DNA from: Litchfieldia sinesaloumensis | GTDB taxonomy: Bacteria > Bacillota > Bacilli > Bacillales > Bacillaceae_L | Assembly: GCF_900156865.1 (NCBI RefSeq) | Contig: NZ_LT732529.1 | Coordinates: 2,668,460-2,732,459 of the forward strand | DNA: 64,000 bases | Direction of reading: 5' to 3' | Part shown: positions 25,985-35,076 of the stretch, piece by piece | Layout: each line of letters begins with the position of its first letter | Numbering within the stretch: position 1 is the first letter of the stretch | Notes under the pieces: generated by a model | Database searches by the model: none | Told to the model about the DNA's origin: nothing | What the model saw: only the letters and a program-made list of their open reading frames with translations | Position numbers and translations under genes: made by a program

Positions 25985-28054
25985 TTATCTCGTAAATGCT
26001 GCCGGCACACCACCATCAACTGTTAACATACAGCCAGTTGTTTTGTCTGATTTTGATGATGCAAAGTATGCGATTGCTTCAGCAATATCAGATGGATAAA
26101 TGTTTACTAATAATGTTGTACGTTTGCGATAGTGATCTTCTAATTGATCTGGATCGATTCCGTATGCTGCTGCACGTTCTTCACGCCATCTTGAACCCCA
26201 AATAGCTGAACCTTGTAGTACTGCATCTGGTAAAACAGAGTTTACGCGAATGCCATATTCTCCACCTTCTGCTGCAATACAACGTGCTAGATGAGTTTCT
26301 AGTGCTTTTACTGAACTATATGCCGCCGCGTTTTTACCTGCATACACAGAGTTTTTAGAACCAACAAATACCATGTTGCCACCGATACCCTGTTGCTTCA
26401 TTTGCTTGAATGCTTCACGAGCAACTAGGAAATAACCAGTTCCTAATACATTCATATTTAGATTCCACTCTTGTAGAGTAGTTTCGTCGATTGGGCTTGA
26501 AGTAGCAAGTCCTGCATTGTTAACAATTGAGTCCACTCCACCAAAGTTTAGTGCAGCTTGGTCAAATGCCGCTTGAACTTCATCTTCTTTTGTTACATCC
26601 ATTTTCACTGCAAGTGCACGATTTGCACCGAACGTTTCGTTAATTTCTGCAGCAACCTTTTGTGCTCCTTCAAGATTTAGATCAGCAAGCACAACATGTG
26701 CACCTTCAGATACGAGGCGACGAGCAGTTTCACTTCCGATACCACCTGCACCACCAGTGATGAATGCTACCTTTCTTGAGAATTCAGCTTCCGCTGGAGC
26801 AAGCGTTAATTTGTATAATTCAAGTGGCCAGTACTCAACATTATAAGATTCGTTTTCACTTAATGAAACAAAGTTTCCTAGAGTGGTAGAACCTTTCATA
26901 ACAGCAATTGCACGATGGTATAAGGCACCACTTACTCTTGAATTGTTAACGTCTTTACCTGTATTCACCATTCCTAGTCCTGGGATAAGGATGACTCTTG
27001 GTGCAGGCTCAAACATTTTATCGCCTTCATTTTTATTGCGCTCAAAGTATTCTTTGTAAGATGTTTTAAAGCTTTCTACACCCTCTTTGATTGCTGCAAT
27101 CAAAGCATCCACATCTTTTGTTTGTGGATCCCAGTTCACATAAAGAGGTGTCATTTTTGTATGAACAAGGTGGTCCGGACAAGCAGCACCAATTTGTGAT
27201 AATTCTGGTGCATTGTGGCTATTAACAAATTGAAGAACATCTTCGCCACGGTCATATGTTAAAAGCATTTTCTTTTCTTCACTAACAGCACCGCGAATCA
27301 CAGGCATTACTTTTGATAGAATGCTAGTTGCTTCTTCATCAGAAAGAGATTCATATTTTTGGCCACCAAATAGAGAAGCTTCATCAACCTTAGCATTTAT
27401 GTAGCTTTCTGCTTCATTGATGATATCGATTGTTTTTGCGTAAGATTCTTCAGATGTTTCTCCCCAAGTAACAAGTCCGTGCTTTTCCATTAAAACAAGT
27501 TCTGCATTTGGATTGTTTTTAACACCTTCTGCAATCATCTTTGAAAGTGTGAAACCTGGACGTACATATGGAACCCACACAAATCGATTTCCAAAGATTT
27601 CTTCTGCAATTTGCTTCCCGTTATCTGCACAACAAATGCTAATGATTGCGTCAGGATGAGTGTGATCCACTTGATTAAAAGGTAAGAATGCATGTAATAA
27701 AGTCTCGATTGAAGCTCTTGGATGTTTGCTGTCAATCATACAATGTGAAAGGTAGGCAACCATGTCTTCATCAGACATTTCATCGCGCTCGATTAATGGA
27801 CGGATATCGTCTAAACGTAAGCCTGTGAAATTATGTGCTTTCATTGTCGCTAGGTCTGACCCGCTTCCTTTTACCCACATTACTTCAACATTACGACCAC
27901 GGAAATCTTGTACGACAGTTTTCATTGATGTATTTCCACCGCCCCAGTTACATACAGCACGGTCAGATCCGATTAAGTTAGAACGATATACTAATTCTTC
28001 TACGCCTTTTTCAAGCTGTGAAGCTTTATTGGAATCCCAGTAATTTTGTACCAT
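25985..28054 (-). CDS. rhaEW: Bifunctional rhamnulose-1-phosphate aldolase / L-lactaldehyde dehydrogenase
   Basis: The 689-residue fusion has an N-terminal class II aldolase (about 1-400; WGGGNTSMK at 37-45, HTHPD with H131/H133, EKHGL with H192) and a C-terminal short-chain dehydrogenase (about 425-689; TGGAGGIG at 433-440, NNAG at 512-515, S566, Y579 and K583). It splits L-rhamnulose 1-phosphate to DHAP and L-lactaldehyde, and the dehydrogenase half is known in Bacillus to oxidise the aldehyde to L-lactate. It has its own promoter with tandem repeats like those before the DeoR gene. It co-exists with the single-domain rhaD at 5199. Confidence 0.95.
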   Translation of the reverse strand: MVQNYWDSNKASQLEKGVEELVYRSNLIGSDRAVCNWGGGNTSMKTVVQDFRGRNVEVMWVKGSGSDLATMKAHNFTGLRLDDIRPLIERDEMSDEDMVAYLSHCMIDSKHPRASIETLLHAFLPFNQVDHTHPDAIISICCADNGKQIAEEIFGNRFVWVPYVRPGFTLSKMIAEGVKNNPNAELVLMEKHGLVTWGETSEESYAKTIDIINEAESYINAKVDEASLFGGQKYESLSDEEATSILSKVMPVIRGAVSEEKKMLLTYDRGEDVLQFVNSHNAPELSQIGAACPDHLVHTKMTPLYVNWDPQTKDVDALIAAIKEGVESFKTSYKEYFERNKNEGDKMFEPAPRVILIPGLGMVNTGKDVNNSRVSGALYHRAIAVMKGSTTLGNFVSLSENESYNVEYWPLELYKLTLAPAEAEFSRKVAFITGGAGGIGSETARRLVSEGAHVVLADLNLEGAQKVAAEINETFGANRALAVKMDVTKEDEVQAAFDQAALNFGGVDSIVNNAGLATSSPIDETTLQEWNLNMNVLGTGYFLVAREAFKQMKQQGIGGNMVFVGSKNSVYAGKNAAAYSSVKALETHLARCIAAEGGEYGIRVNSVLPDAVLQGSAIWGSRWREERAAAYGIDPDQLEDHYRKRTTLLVNIYPSDIAEAIAYFASSKSDKTTGCMLTVDGGVPAAFTR

Positions 28055-28110
28055 TTGATTTTCCTCCGTTTTTCAAGTTTATAACCTTGTGTTTTATTAT
28101 AATACATATT

Positions 28111-28161
28111 TGTTTATTTTTGAATAAAAACTTTTAATGTTTGTTTATATTTGTTTTTATA
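28111..28161. promoter_or_regulatory. Candidate DeoR operator before rhaEW
   Basis: TGTTTATATT and TGTTTTTATA sit head to tail at 28142-28161, and a further TGTTTATTTT lies at 28111-28120. The ten-base period matches the repeats before the DeoR regulator gene. Confidence 0.5.
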
Positions 28162-28180
28162 AAAAATAGTCTACTAGTAA

Positions 28181-28213
28181 AAAGGAAAACTCCGAGTACA
28201 ATTCGGAGTTTCC
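28181..28213 (-). terminator. Terminator of the rhaM/transporter operon
   Basis: AAACTCCGA (28187-28195) pairs with TCGGAGTTT (28203-28211). The minus-strand tail is TTCCTTTTTAC. Confidence 0.78.
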
Positions 28214-28228
28214 ACTGCCATGTTCAAC

Positions 28229-29554
28229 CTAGTTAAAGTTACTAACCTTCTTGTTTCCATTTCCATTCAAATCTCCGTAACGCTCATCTTCAATTTGTTT
28301 TAGGGTCTTCCCTTGAGTATTTGGTGCTAAAACAACCCCAATTACCAAGTGAATAGCCAAGAACGTTATCATAACAATCCCTGCAACCTTGAATCCTAGT
28401 GTCATCATTAAGGTTGGTAGTATGAATGAATAAATGGCAATACCAGTGCGTACGATAAAATACATTGTTCCTTGTGCACTTGCACGGTAGCGAGTCGGGA
28501 AAAGTTCACTGGTCCACAATGCATAGAACGCTTGAGCACCGATACCAGCAGAAGACCCCCAAAGGATGACGAATGCAATTAGCGTTGGCCATGTCATAGG
28601 CATGAAAGTTAGAAGTATCCATGCTACAAGTCCCATTCCTGCTCCAATACCGAATAGCAAGCGACGACTAATCTTGTCTGCTAACTTCATAAACCCAAAA
28701 TAAGTAACAATTACTGTAAACATCCATAAGAATGCTTGAAGCAAGTTAGCTTGACCAGTACTTAATCCACCAACATTTTCATAGATATATGGCATAAAAT
28801 ATCCCATCGCGCCTGCTGTTAAATTCCAGAACAGGTAGATACCTATTAGTAATAATAATGCCTGGCGATTTACCTTCAATGTGAAAAGTTCTTTAAATGT
28901 ATTACCCTTTTCTTTTCCAAGAGCAAGGTCTTTTTTGTCTTGGGCCTGTTGTTCCTCCCACATCTTCGATTCATCTAATCCTTGTCTTAAATACCAAGTT
29001 ACCCCAGCGACAATTAGTAAGTGAATAAATATTAGTCTTGATCCTAATAATCCAAGCGGCGCTAATACGACAGCAAGGAAGAAGGTAACCATCGGACCGA
29101 TTGACCAAGCTAGCTGTGCGGTACCAACATGGGCTGCCCGTTTTTCTTTCGGTGATTCTTCTGCGATATAAGTCCAAGAAACCGGTACCCCAGCACCAAC
29201 GGCTATCCCTGTAACAATCGTACCAATTAATAGCATTGGGAAATTAAATGAAACGGCAATTAAGAGAACACCGACCATATACAATAATAGGTCGTAAGTA
29301 AATATGAATTTCCTTCCAAACTTATCTGTTAAAGGGCCACCGATTAATGCCCCTATTGCTGCACCAAATGCATTTGCACTTAACGCACTCAAGAGCCCAA
29401 CACCCATATTGTCAATATTCAGGTATGCTTGCCAAAGAGTTAAACTACTTGCAGCTGCAATGATGGAACCGGCTTCAATATAGTTTGCCATTGCAACTGA
29501 TATTGTAGCTTTCCAACCAGTCGTTTTCTTAGCACCCATTTTTTTAGTTGCCAT
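28229..29554 (-). CDS. MFS sugar transporter, probable L-rhamnose permease
   Basis: The 441-residue protein has twelve hydrophobic segments and the major facilitator loop motif GGPLTDKFGRK near residue 73, with a second D-K-I-S-R-R loop in the other half (LADKISRRLLFG). It looks like the sugar-porter/metabolite-proton symporter side of the superfamily. It lies 22 bases after rhaM in the same operon and upstream of rhaEW, which makes free L-rhamnose the likely substrate. That is inference; the family includes many cargos. The start follows AGGAGGTAGACAA. It would complement the ABC importers, which take oligosaccharides. Confidence 0.88.
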   Translation of the reverse strand: MATKKMGAKKTTGWKATISVAMANYIEAGSIIAAASSLTLWQAYLNIDNMGVGLLSALSANAFGAAIGALIGGPLTDKFGRKFIFTYDLLLYMVGVLLIAVSFNFPMLLIGTIVTGIAVGAGVPVSWTYIAEESPKEKRAAHVGTAQLAWSIGPMVTFFLAVVLAPLGLLGSRLIFIHLLIVAGVTWYLRQGLDESKMWEEQQAQDKKDLALGKEKGNTFKELFTLKVNRQALLLLIGIYLFWNLTAGAMGYFMPYIYENVGGLSTGQANLLQAFLWMFTVIVTYFGFMKLADKISRRLLFGIGAGMGLVAWILLTFMPMTWPTLIAFVILWGSSAGIGAQAFYALWTSELFPTRYRASAQGTMYFIVRTGIAIYSFILPTLMMTLGFKVAGIVMITFLAIHLVIGVVLAPNTQGKTLKQIEDERYGDLNGNGNKKVSNFN

Positions 29555-29576
29555 TTGTCTACCTCCTGTTGTTTAT

Positions 29577-29891
29577 TTAATCCATATGGAATACTTCTTT
29601 AAGATTTTTGGAAACTGGGCTTGAATCTGGATTTGTTTCCATGACTGGCTCCATAAACTTCCACCACTTTTGGTTTATTTCTGTTGAAGCCATCTGACTC
29701 CACTTTTCTTCATCTTCGATTTCTACATAGCCAAATAAACGATTGGTATCTTTATCAAGGAAGATGGAATAGTTCTTTCCTCCATGCCTTCTTAGCTCTT
29801 CTACCATCTCTGGCCATATTTCGTTATGACGTTTCTCATATTCCTCATGCATATCAGGATAAACAGTCATGACAAATGCTTTTCTAATCAT
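29577..29891 (-). CDS. rhaM: L-rhamnose mutarotase
   Basis: The 104-residue dimeric alpha/beta barrel protein interconverts alpha and beta anomers of L-rhamnose. It keeps the residues known for catalysis in the E. coli enzyme, Y18 and H22 ([14 protein letters not shown]), and the segment [13 protein letters not shown] and WWKFMEPVM. Length equals the family norm. The start follows GAAGGAGGAACAAA. It is the first gene of an operon with the MFS transporter, and at least one cre-like site lies directly upstream. Confidence 0.95.
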   Translation of the reverse strand: MIRKAFVMTVYPDMHEEYEKRHNEIWPEMVEELRRHGGKNYSIFLDKDTNRLFGYVEIEDEEKWSQMASTEINQKWWKFMEPVMETNPDSSPVSKNLKEVFHMD

Positions 29892-29908
29892 TTTGTTCCT
29901 CCTTCATC

Positions 29909-29935
29909 TGAAAGCGCTGTTAGTAATCGCTTACT
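29909..29935. promoter_or_regulatory. Overlapping cre-like sites before rhaM
   Basis: TGAAAGCGCTGTTA (29909-29922) matches the cre consensus at 13 of 14 positions. The following GTAATCGCTTACT (29923-29935) is identical over 13 bases to the element before rhaB. The second element could be a cre or a site for a rhamnose regulator shared by both operons. Confidence 0.55.
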
Positions 29936-30114
29936 TTACTATGATAAAAAATAGAAGTGTTTTGTTTGATAACGCTTTCTATAAAAATATTTTACTATAA
30001 TTAAAAAATATAGATATAACGTCATTTGTATTTTTTATTATCCTTATTTGCCTCCTAGTCTATCTTCCATCTAATTTATTGAAATTAGGTAGATGGATGT
30101 TTCACTCATAAAAA

Positions 30115-30144
30115 GGGACCCATAAGCTAGGCTTATTGGATCCC
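30115..30144 (-). terminator. Terminator of the secreted lyase-like gene
   Basis: GGGACCCATAAGC pairs with GCTTATTGGATCCC with one bulge; the minus strand continues TTTTTATGAG. A second imperfect hairpin (CCATCTAATTT/AAATT...AGATGG) lies at about 30067-30097. Confidence 0.7.
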
Positions 30145-30164
30145 CATATATTACTATCGCGATT

Positions 30165-32423
30165 TTACTTTAATATAATATTAAAAGAGTAGAATGTACG
30201 TTCACCTACATCAATTTGTATTTCATACTTACCTACAGACATTGACTTTGTACTTAGATTATAAATATACTGATTTTCACTAGCATCATAGCGGAACTGA
30301 TCATCCGATACTACTGAGCTTGTGGAAACACCGTTTGAATCCCTTACATAAATCTTTGCAGTTGCCTCAGGAAGGTAGTTACCAGCCTCATCCGTTAACT
30401 TGAATTTAACAGGAATAGTGCTTCCCGCTTTATAGGATTTAGATTCATCAGTCTTTACAGGTGGAAGAATTCCACTGGAAAGAATCGTTGCGCTAGCTGC
30501 TACTATAGGAAGGTTAGATTCGCCTTCACTGTTTACAGCGGTTACTTTATAATACGAAGTACCAATAGGTGCTGTACGATCTGTGAACTCTGGTATTGCA
30601 GAAGTACCGATTTTTGTATAATCGCCATTTGGAGTTGTTGAGCGGTACACATTGTATTCCTCTACTCCTAAAATAGGTATCCAACTTACATTCATTTCTG
30701 CACTATCGTTTACATCAGCCTTAATTCCTGCAGGAATAAGGTTTTTAATTGTTAAATCATATCTACGAGAATCATATCTACTAAAGTTGTAGTTTCTGAA
30801 ATCTGACATACGGGTTTCCCCTGTAATATGTTCCTTTAAATCACTTGTACCATTTGAGTATATATATACGGCGAGTTCCCCAGTTAGATTATAAACGATC
30901 AGCTCATCTCTAGAATCTCCAACCAGATCAGCTACCATTACTTGTTCTTTAGAATCCGTATGTTCATTAAAAGTAACGATTGGATTAAAGTATCCATCAT
31001 AGAGTTTTGGAACCACTCCATTTGGATTTTCTGCATCTACGCCTCTTCGGTAAGCAGTAATCAGCGGTGTATAGCTTCCCGTCCAATTATCAAGAGGGCG
31101 CACGATACTACCCCAATCCCCCATAGCACGTTGTTCATGGTATAAAGTTTGTCCGTCAGAAGTAAAAAGGAACATTCCATCTTGACCTGGGTTTCCTCTG
31201 TTAACCCTGTCAAGTCCTGCAAGCTCTAAACCCGGAGAGTCTATACGATATTCCCCCACTAGGATCTGTTGTGGTTCTGTCGTATCTCCATTTCTAAATA
31301 GTTGATTGCCATTCACATCGAATGCATAAGTATCAGAACCACCAAGGATAATTTCATACTCCCCATCCCCATTTAAATCGGCAACCCAGTGAGTGTCAAC
31401 ATGATCCGGTAAATCTTTTCTCCATATCTCCTTGCCATCATGAGATAGTAAGGAATAGTTATTCACTAGTTCATCTTTTCCATCTCCGTCAAAATCAAAA
31501 GGCAGTAGACTGTGGCCTGTATTACCTGGATAATACCATAATTGGTTAAAGTTCTTGTCCATGGCCCAAATCTTCTCATATCTATCCTTTAATACGATGT
31601 CTTGTGGCGTCTCATTACCTGAGAAATTCGCGATAAAAATAGCATCATGTGCTCTTTGATCTGGAAGTGTATGCTTTTTCTCAATCTCACCTGTTTTTCC
31701 ATCAAAAATGTAAAAATACTTTTCTGTATCTTCTCCTAGCTTCATAACAGCTAATACTTCATTTTCACCATCTGCATCAATATCGTAAATTTGCACAGGC
31801 TCATCTGCTCCGCTAGTTGTCACTCTCGAATCAACTGTTCCTTGTGACCATAGTAAGTTTCCTTCAACATCGTACGCAGCTAAATGTCCTACAAAACGAG
31901 GGTTATACGCATCGCGGCTTTCGTAGGCTGGCTGTACCATTAAGATATCATGGCGTCCATCTCCGCTCATATCACCGATTCGCATTCTATTTCCTGTCCC
32001 TGCTGCACTAATATCAATCTTACTAACTAGGTTAGGAAATGACCATTCTGTCATACCTAAGACCTCATTAGATAAATCGCCTTCACCAGAGGAAGTTACT
32101 GCAGAGACCTTATACAAATATGTGGAATCGCTTTCAATAGAGTCGTCAACAAACTCTGTAGCTTCAGAGTTACCGACGAGCTTGAATTCCTTATATCCCA
32201 ATTTTGCTCGATAAATATTATAACGTTCAGCACCCTCTACTTCATTCCATTTCAATGAGATAGATGTTTGAGTTACCGCTGGAATTTCAATCCCGCTTGG
32301 AGCAGATAAAACCGTATGCACCTTTGTATCAGCATATACATTAACCGGTTCATTGAACGAAACAGTTGGTGCAATAGATAGTGCTAGCATAGTAGATAAT
32401 AAGATTTTAGATTTTTTAAACAT
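30165..32423 (-). CDS. Secreted FN3 / FG-GAP beta-propeller protein, rhamnogalacturonan lyase-like
   Basis: The 752-residue protein has a signal peptide (basic MFKKSK, hydrophobic core, likely cleavage after VYA at about residue 31). Then come an FN3 domain (about 40-125), a beta-propeller with repeated calcium-loop motifs (DMSGDGRHD, DIDADGENE, DFDGDGKDE, DLNGDGEYE; about 130-550), a second FN3 (about 565-650) and a C-terminal domain with IPVKFKLTDEAGNYLPEATAK (PxKF-like). The propeller and its DG-rich loops recall PL11 rhamnogalacturonan lyases (YesW), but the arrangement differs and I cannot assign catalytic residues, so lyase activity is inferred from context. AAGGAGG sets the start. It is the only clearly secreted enzyme-like protein in the window. 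Confidence 0.8.
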   Translation of the reverse strand: MFKKSKILLSTMLALSIAPTVSFNEPVNVYADTKVHTVLSAPSGIEIPAVTQTSISLKWNEVEGAERYNIYRAKLGYKEFKLVGNSEATEFVDDSIESDSTYLYKVSAVTSSGEGDLSNEVLGMTEWSFPNLVSKIDISAAGTGNRMRIGDMSGDGRHDILMVQPAYESRDAYNPRFVGHLAAYDVEGNLLWSQGTVDSRVTTSGADEPVQIYDIDADGENEVLAVMKLGEDTEKYFYIFDGKTGEIEKKHTLPDQRAHDAIFIANFSGNETPQDIVLKDRYEKIWAMDKNFNQLWYYPGNTGHSLLPFDFDGDGKDELVNNYSLLSHDGKEIWRKDLPDHVDTHWVADLNGDGEYEIILGGSDTYAFDVNGNQLFRNGDTTEPQQILVGEYRIDSPGLELAGLDRVNRGNPGQDGMFLFTSDGQTLYHEQRAMGDWGSIVRPLDNWTGSYTPLITAYRRGVDAENPNGVVPKLYDGYFNPIVTFNEHTDSKEQVMVADLVGDSRDELIVYNLTGELAVYIYSNGTSDLKEHITGETRMSDFRNYNFSRYDSRRYDLTIKNLIPAGIKADVNDSAEMNVSWIPILGVEEYNVYRSTTPNGDYTKIGTSAIPEFTDRTAPIGTSYYKVTAVNSEGESNLPIVAASATILSSGILPPVKTDESKSYKAGSTIPVKFKLTDEAGNYLPEATAKIYVRDSNGVSTSSVVSDDQFRYDASENQYIYNLSTKSMSVGKYEIQIDVGERTFYSFNIILK

Positions 32424-32550
32424 GAAATACCTCCTTAACAAACTAAATGGTAGTTAGTAGACTTAAATTCTTAATGTAACTTTGAATACTCAGGATGTTT
32501 TTCCTAATTCGAAAGTCATCCCCAACCTATATTGTGGGACCTGATGATGA

Positions 32551-32799
32551 GAGTTCGTACCTGAACAATTAGCAGAACTGGGGTATATTCAAGTTGAGAA
32601 TGGCAGTGATGATAGGGTTTCATTTAAGAGGTATCTTTCTCCTGAGGTACTGCAGCTGCTATGTTCATTACTGAATCCACTGCAAACAAAAACACACAAA
32701 AAGCTTAATAAAGTAATCGTATATTCAGAGTTTGTTCATCGCTCCACCACACTTCCTTTAGTTGTTTCCACCATCATACCCATATATCCTTTTGAATGA
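32551..32799 (+). pseudogene. Possible gene relic without start codon
   Basis: An 82-codon open stretch follows a TGA and has no ATG, GTG or TTG start; it begins EFVPEQLAELGYIQVENG and ends at TGA 32797. Its composition looks coding. A second frame just upstream reads IVGPDDESSYLNN before a stop, as if a frameshift joins them. I do not recognise a family. It may be a decayed gene fragment or chance. Confidence 0.25.
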
Positions 32800-32880
32800 A
32801 AGGTGCCTTCTTCCTAATTTTCAAAATAAATACAATAATTCAAAAGCATTCAAAATCTCACCCTTTACTAATCCAAAAAT

Positions 32881-32914
32881 AAAAAAGCAGCTCTCTTTTT
32901 CAAGAGAACCGCCT
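32881..32914 (-). terminator. Terminator of the lutABC operon
   Basis: On the minus strand GCGGTTCTCTT pairs with AAGAGAGCTGC (two mismatches) and is followed by TTTTTTATTTTT. Confidence 0.78.
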
Positions 32915-32933
32915 TTTCAATTGATACATATTT

Positions 32934-33632
32934 TTACAAATCCTCCACCAACACATAAACCGCCTTAACTGGGCCATGTACCCCGACAACTAGATTCAAT
33001 TCGATGTCAGCAGAGTTACTTGGTCCTGTAATGAAATTGATTGCAGATGGAACCTGTTCTCCATTCTTCACCTTTTCACGGATGAGCTTTGCTGCTTGTG
33101 TCATCCGAGGGACGATTGTGCTTTTGGGAACAATAACAATCGAATGGGTAGGGAGGAAGCTGATCGATCTGCCTCGAGTTGGACCGCTGTATAACACAAC
33201 TGTACCTGATTCAGCTAATGTAATTTCACTGATCGTAATCCCAATGTTTGCTTGCTCTGCCTTTGTAATGTTTTCTTTGCCTAAGTCAGGATTCCATTCA
33301 AAGGCTTGTTCTTCTTTCAATAAGGGGTTCAGTCCAAATTCTTCAAAACGCTCATCTTTCCAAGTAATGATAGGACCCTTTCCGAATTCATTCATTTTCT
33401 TTTCAAGTTCTTCTGATAGTGATGCTTTTGTCGTCATTATGAGCTCTGTATGGATTTTGGTACATTGTAGCTTTAATACCTCTACTAACTCATCGACGGT
33501 TGCATCCTTTAGCACTTCTTCCTGTGGGTTATGTTTCCAAACAGGTGCAGCTAACGTTGTTTTTCGTTCTCTACCTAATTGCTTAGCAATTTGGTCAAGG
33601 AAGGCATCGCGATTTTGAATGGTTCCTTTCAT
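32934..33632 (-). CDS. lutC: Lactate utilization protein C
   Basis: The 232-residue protein has the LUD domain of LutC/YvbY: an N-terminal helix (AFLDQIAKQLGRERKT), then ITISEITLAESGTVVLYSGP and LVVGVHGPVKAVYVLVEDL at the C-terminus. It is a subunit of the cytoplasmic LutABC complex that oxidises L-lactate to pyruvate. Its ATG overlaps the lutB stop by one base (TAATG). It is last in the operon and followed by a terminator. Size matches B. subtilis LutC (about 240). Confidence 0.93.
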   Translation of the reverse strand: MKGTIQNRDAFLDQIAKQLGRERKTTLAAPVWKHNPQEEVLKDATVDELVEVLKLQCTKIHTELIMTTKASLSEELEKKMNEFGKGPIITWKDERFEEFGLNPLLKEEQAFEWNPDLGKENITKAEQANIGITISEITLAESGTVVLYSGPTRGRSISFLPTHSIVIVPKSTIVPRMTQAAKLIREKVKNGEQVPSAINFITGPSNSADIELNLVVGVHGPVKAVYVLVEDL

Positions 33633-35059
33633 TACTGATTGCCTCCTTTTTCTCGATTTTTAAACCAGTCTCTAAATCTCTCACTATTTGGTGCAGGGAA
33701 CTCGCGTACATTCGTCCATTCCTTAAGCAGGCCGACTCCTTTGGTAATTTTATCACCGTCAGATATAGGTTTTGTTAGGGTTGGTGCGAGTTTTGAGCCC
33801 ATTTGATACAGTGATGGTGACGCCGCTCCTAAACCAAATGCTTTCATTAATATTTTTTCAGATACCGGTGCTCGACCTTCACGCTCTACGATGACTTCAC
33901 GGTGCTTATGAATCAACTGATGAAGAGGGATTTTTACCGGACATACATCTGTACAAGCCCCACAAAGGGTGGATGCATATGGCAATTCTTTATGATCATC
34001 ATATCCACCAAGCAATGGTGTTAATACTACACCGATTGGCCCTGGATAAATAGAACCATAAGAATGACCACCGACGTGACGATATACCGGACATACATTA
34101 ATACATGCTGCACAACGAATACATTGTAGAACAGATTGGAATTCTGTACCGAGTATATCTGATCTACCATTATCTACAATAACTAAATGAAAATCTTCAG
34201 GTCCGTCGACATCGCCTTCATCACGCGGTCCTGTTAAGGTCGTGATATAGCTCGTTAACTTTTGACCTACCGCACTTCTTGTCAGCATCCCAACGAGTAC
34301 TTCCATTTCTTCAAATGTTGGAACAAGACGCTCCATTCCCATTACGACAACCTGTGTTTTTGGAAGGGCAGCAACCAAGTCAGCATTTCCTTCATTTGTT
34401 ACAAGCGTTATAGAGCCAGTTTCAGCAACAGCGAAGTTACATCCTGTAATCCCCATATCCGCTTCTAAAAACTCTTGTCGTAACGACTCCCTAGCAAACA
34501 ATGCGAGTTCTTCTGGCTTTTCTGAGTTCTTGTAGTCCATTTTATTTGCGAATACATCACGAATTTGTTCTTTGTTTTTATGCAGAGCTGGTACAACAAT
34601 GTGGGATGGTGGATCATGATCATCCATTTGTAGGATGTATTCTCCTAGGTCTGTTTCAATAACTCGACAGCCCACTTCCTCAAGTTTATCGTTTAAGCTT
34701 ATTTCCTCTGTTACCATTGATTTTGCTTTGACAATCTTTTTAGCGTCTTTCTCTTTTGCTAGATTACTAATGTATGTGCTAGCTTCTTCAGCCGTTTGCG
34801 CAAAGTATACGTGTCCGCCTCTGTTTGCGACCTGCTCGCTTAATTGATAGAGATAGTAATCAAGGTTTTCGAGGACGTGCTGACGAATTTCCTCCCCATG
34901 GTTACGCCATTCCTCCCAGTTTCCAAGCTCATCTGTAACCGTTTGCTTTCTACCTTGAATGGTTTCCTGGGCTTTTGAAACGGCACCTCTCATAAAATTA
35001 TTTTGTACTTCTTTGCCTACACGAGACTTGAATTTTTCATCACTTGTTTTTAATGCCAT
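33632..35059 (-). CDS. lutB: Lactate utilization protein B (iron-sulfur)
   Basis: The 475-residue protein joins an N-terminal LUD domain ([20 protein letters not shown] near residue 200) to a C-terminal ferredoxin-like region with two 4Fe-4S motifs, [12 protein letters not shown] and CGACTDVCP, each followed by a proline, and a final helical tail. It carries electrons in LutABC. The order lutA-lutB-lutC and the close spacing match the B. subtilis operon. The start has a GGAGGG site. Confidence 0.95.
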   Translation of the reverse strand: MALKTSDEKFKSRVGKEVQNNFMRGAVSKAQETIQGRKQTVTDELGNWEEWRNHGEEIRQHVLENLDYYLYQLSEQVANRGGHVYFAQTAEEASTYISNLAKEKDAKKIVKAKSMVTEEISLNDKLEEVGCRVIETDLGEYILQMDDHDPPSHIVVPALHKNKEQIRDVFANKMDYKNSEKPEELALFARESLRQEFLEADMGITGCNFAVAETGSITLVTNEGNADLVAALPKTQVVVMGMERLVPTFEEMEVLVGMLTRSAVGQKLTSYITTLTGPRDEGDVDGPEDFHLVIVDNGRSDILGTEFQSVLQCIRCAACINVCPVYRHVGGHSYGSIYPGPIGVVLTPLLGGYDDHKELPYASTLCGACTDVCPVKIPLHQLIHKHREVIVEREGRAPVSEKILMKAFGLGAASPSLYQMGSKLAPTLTKPISDGDKITKGVGLLKEWTNVREFPAPNSERFRDWFKNREKGGNQ

Positions 35060-35076
35060 ATTGTTTCATCCCTCCT

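Larger units (their letters stand above)
32424..32933. other. 510-base gap between the lyase-like gene and lutC
   Basis: This holds the ribosome binding site and presumed promoter of the lyase-like gene at the left, a stretch with coding flavour but no start codon (32551-32799), and the lut terminator at the right. No complete gene was found. Confidence 0.6.

Noticed and set aside
33004-33618. 204-codon plus-strand open frame
   Set aside because: It is antisense to lutC and has no family features.
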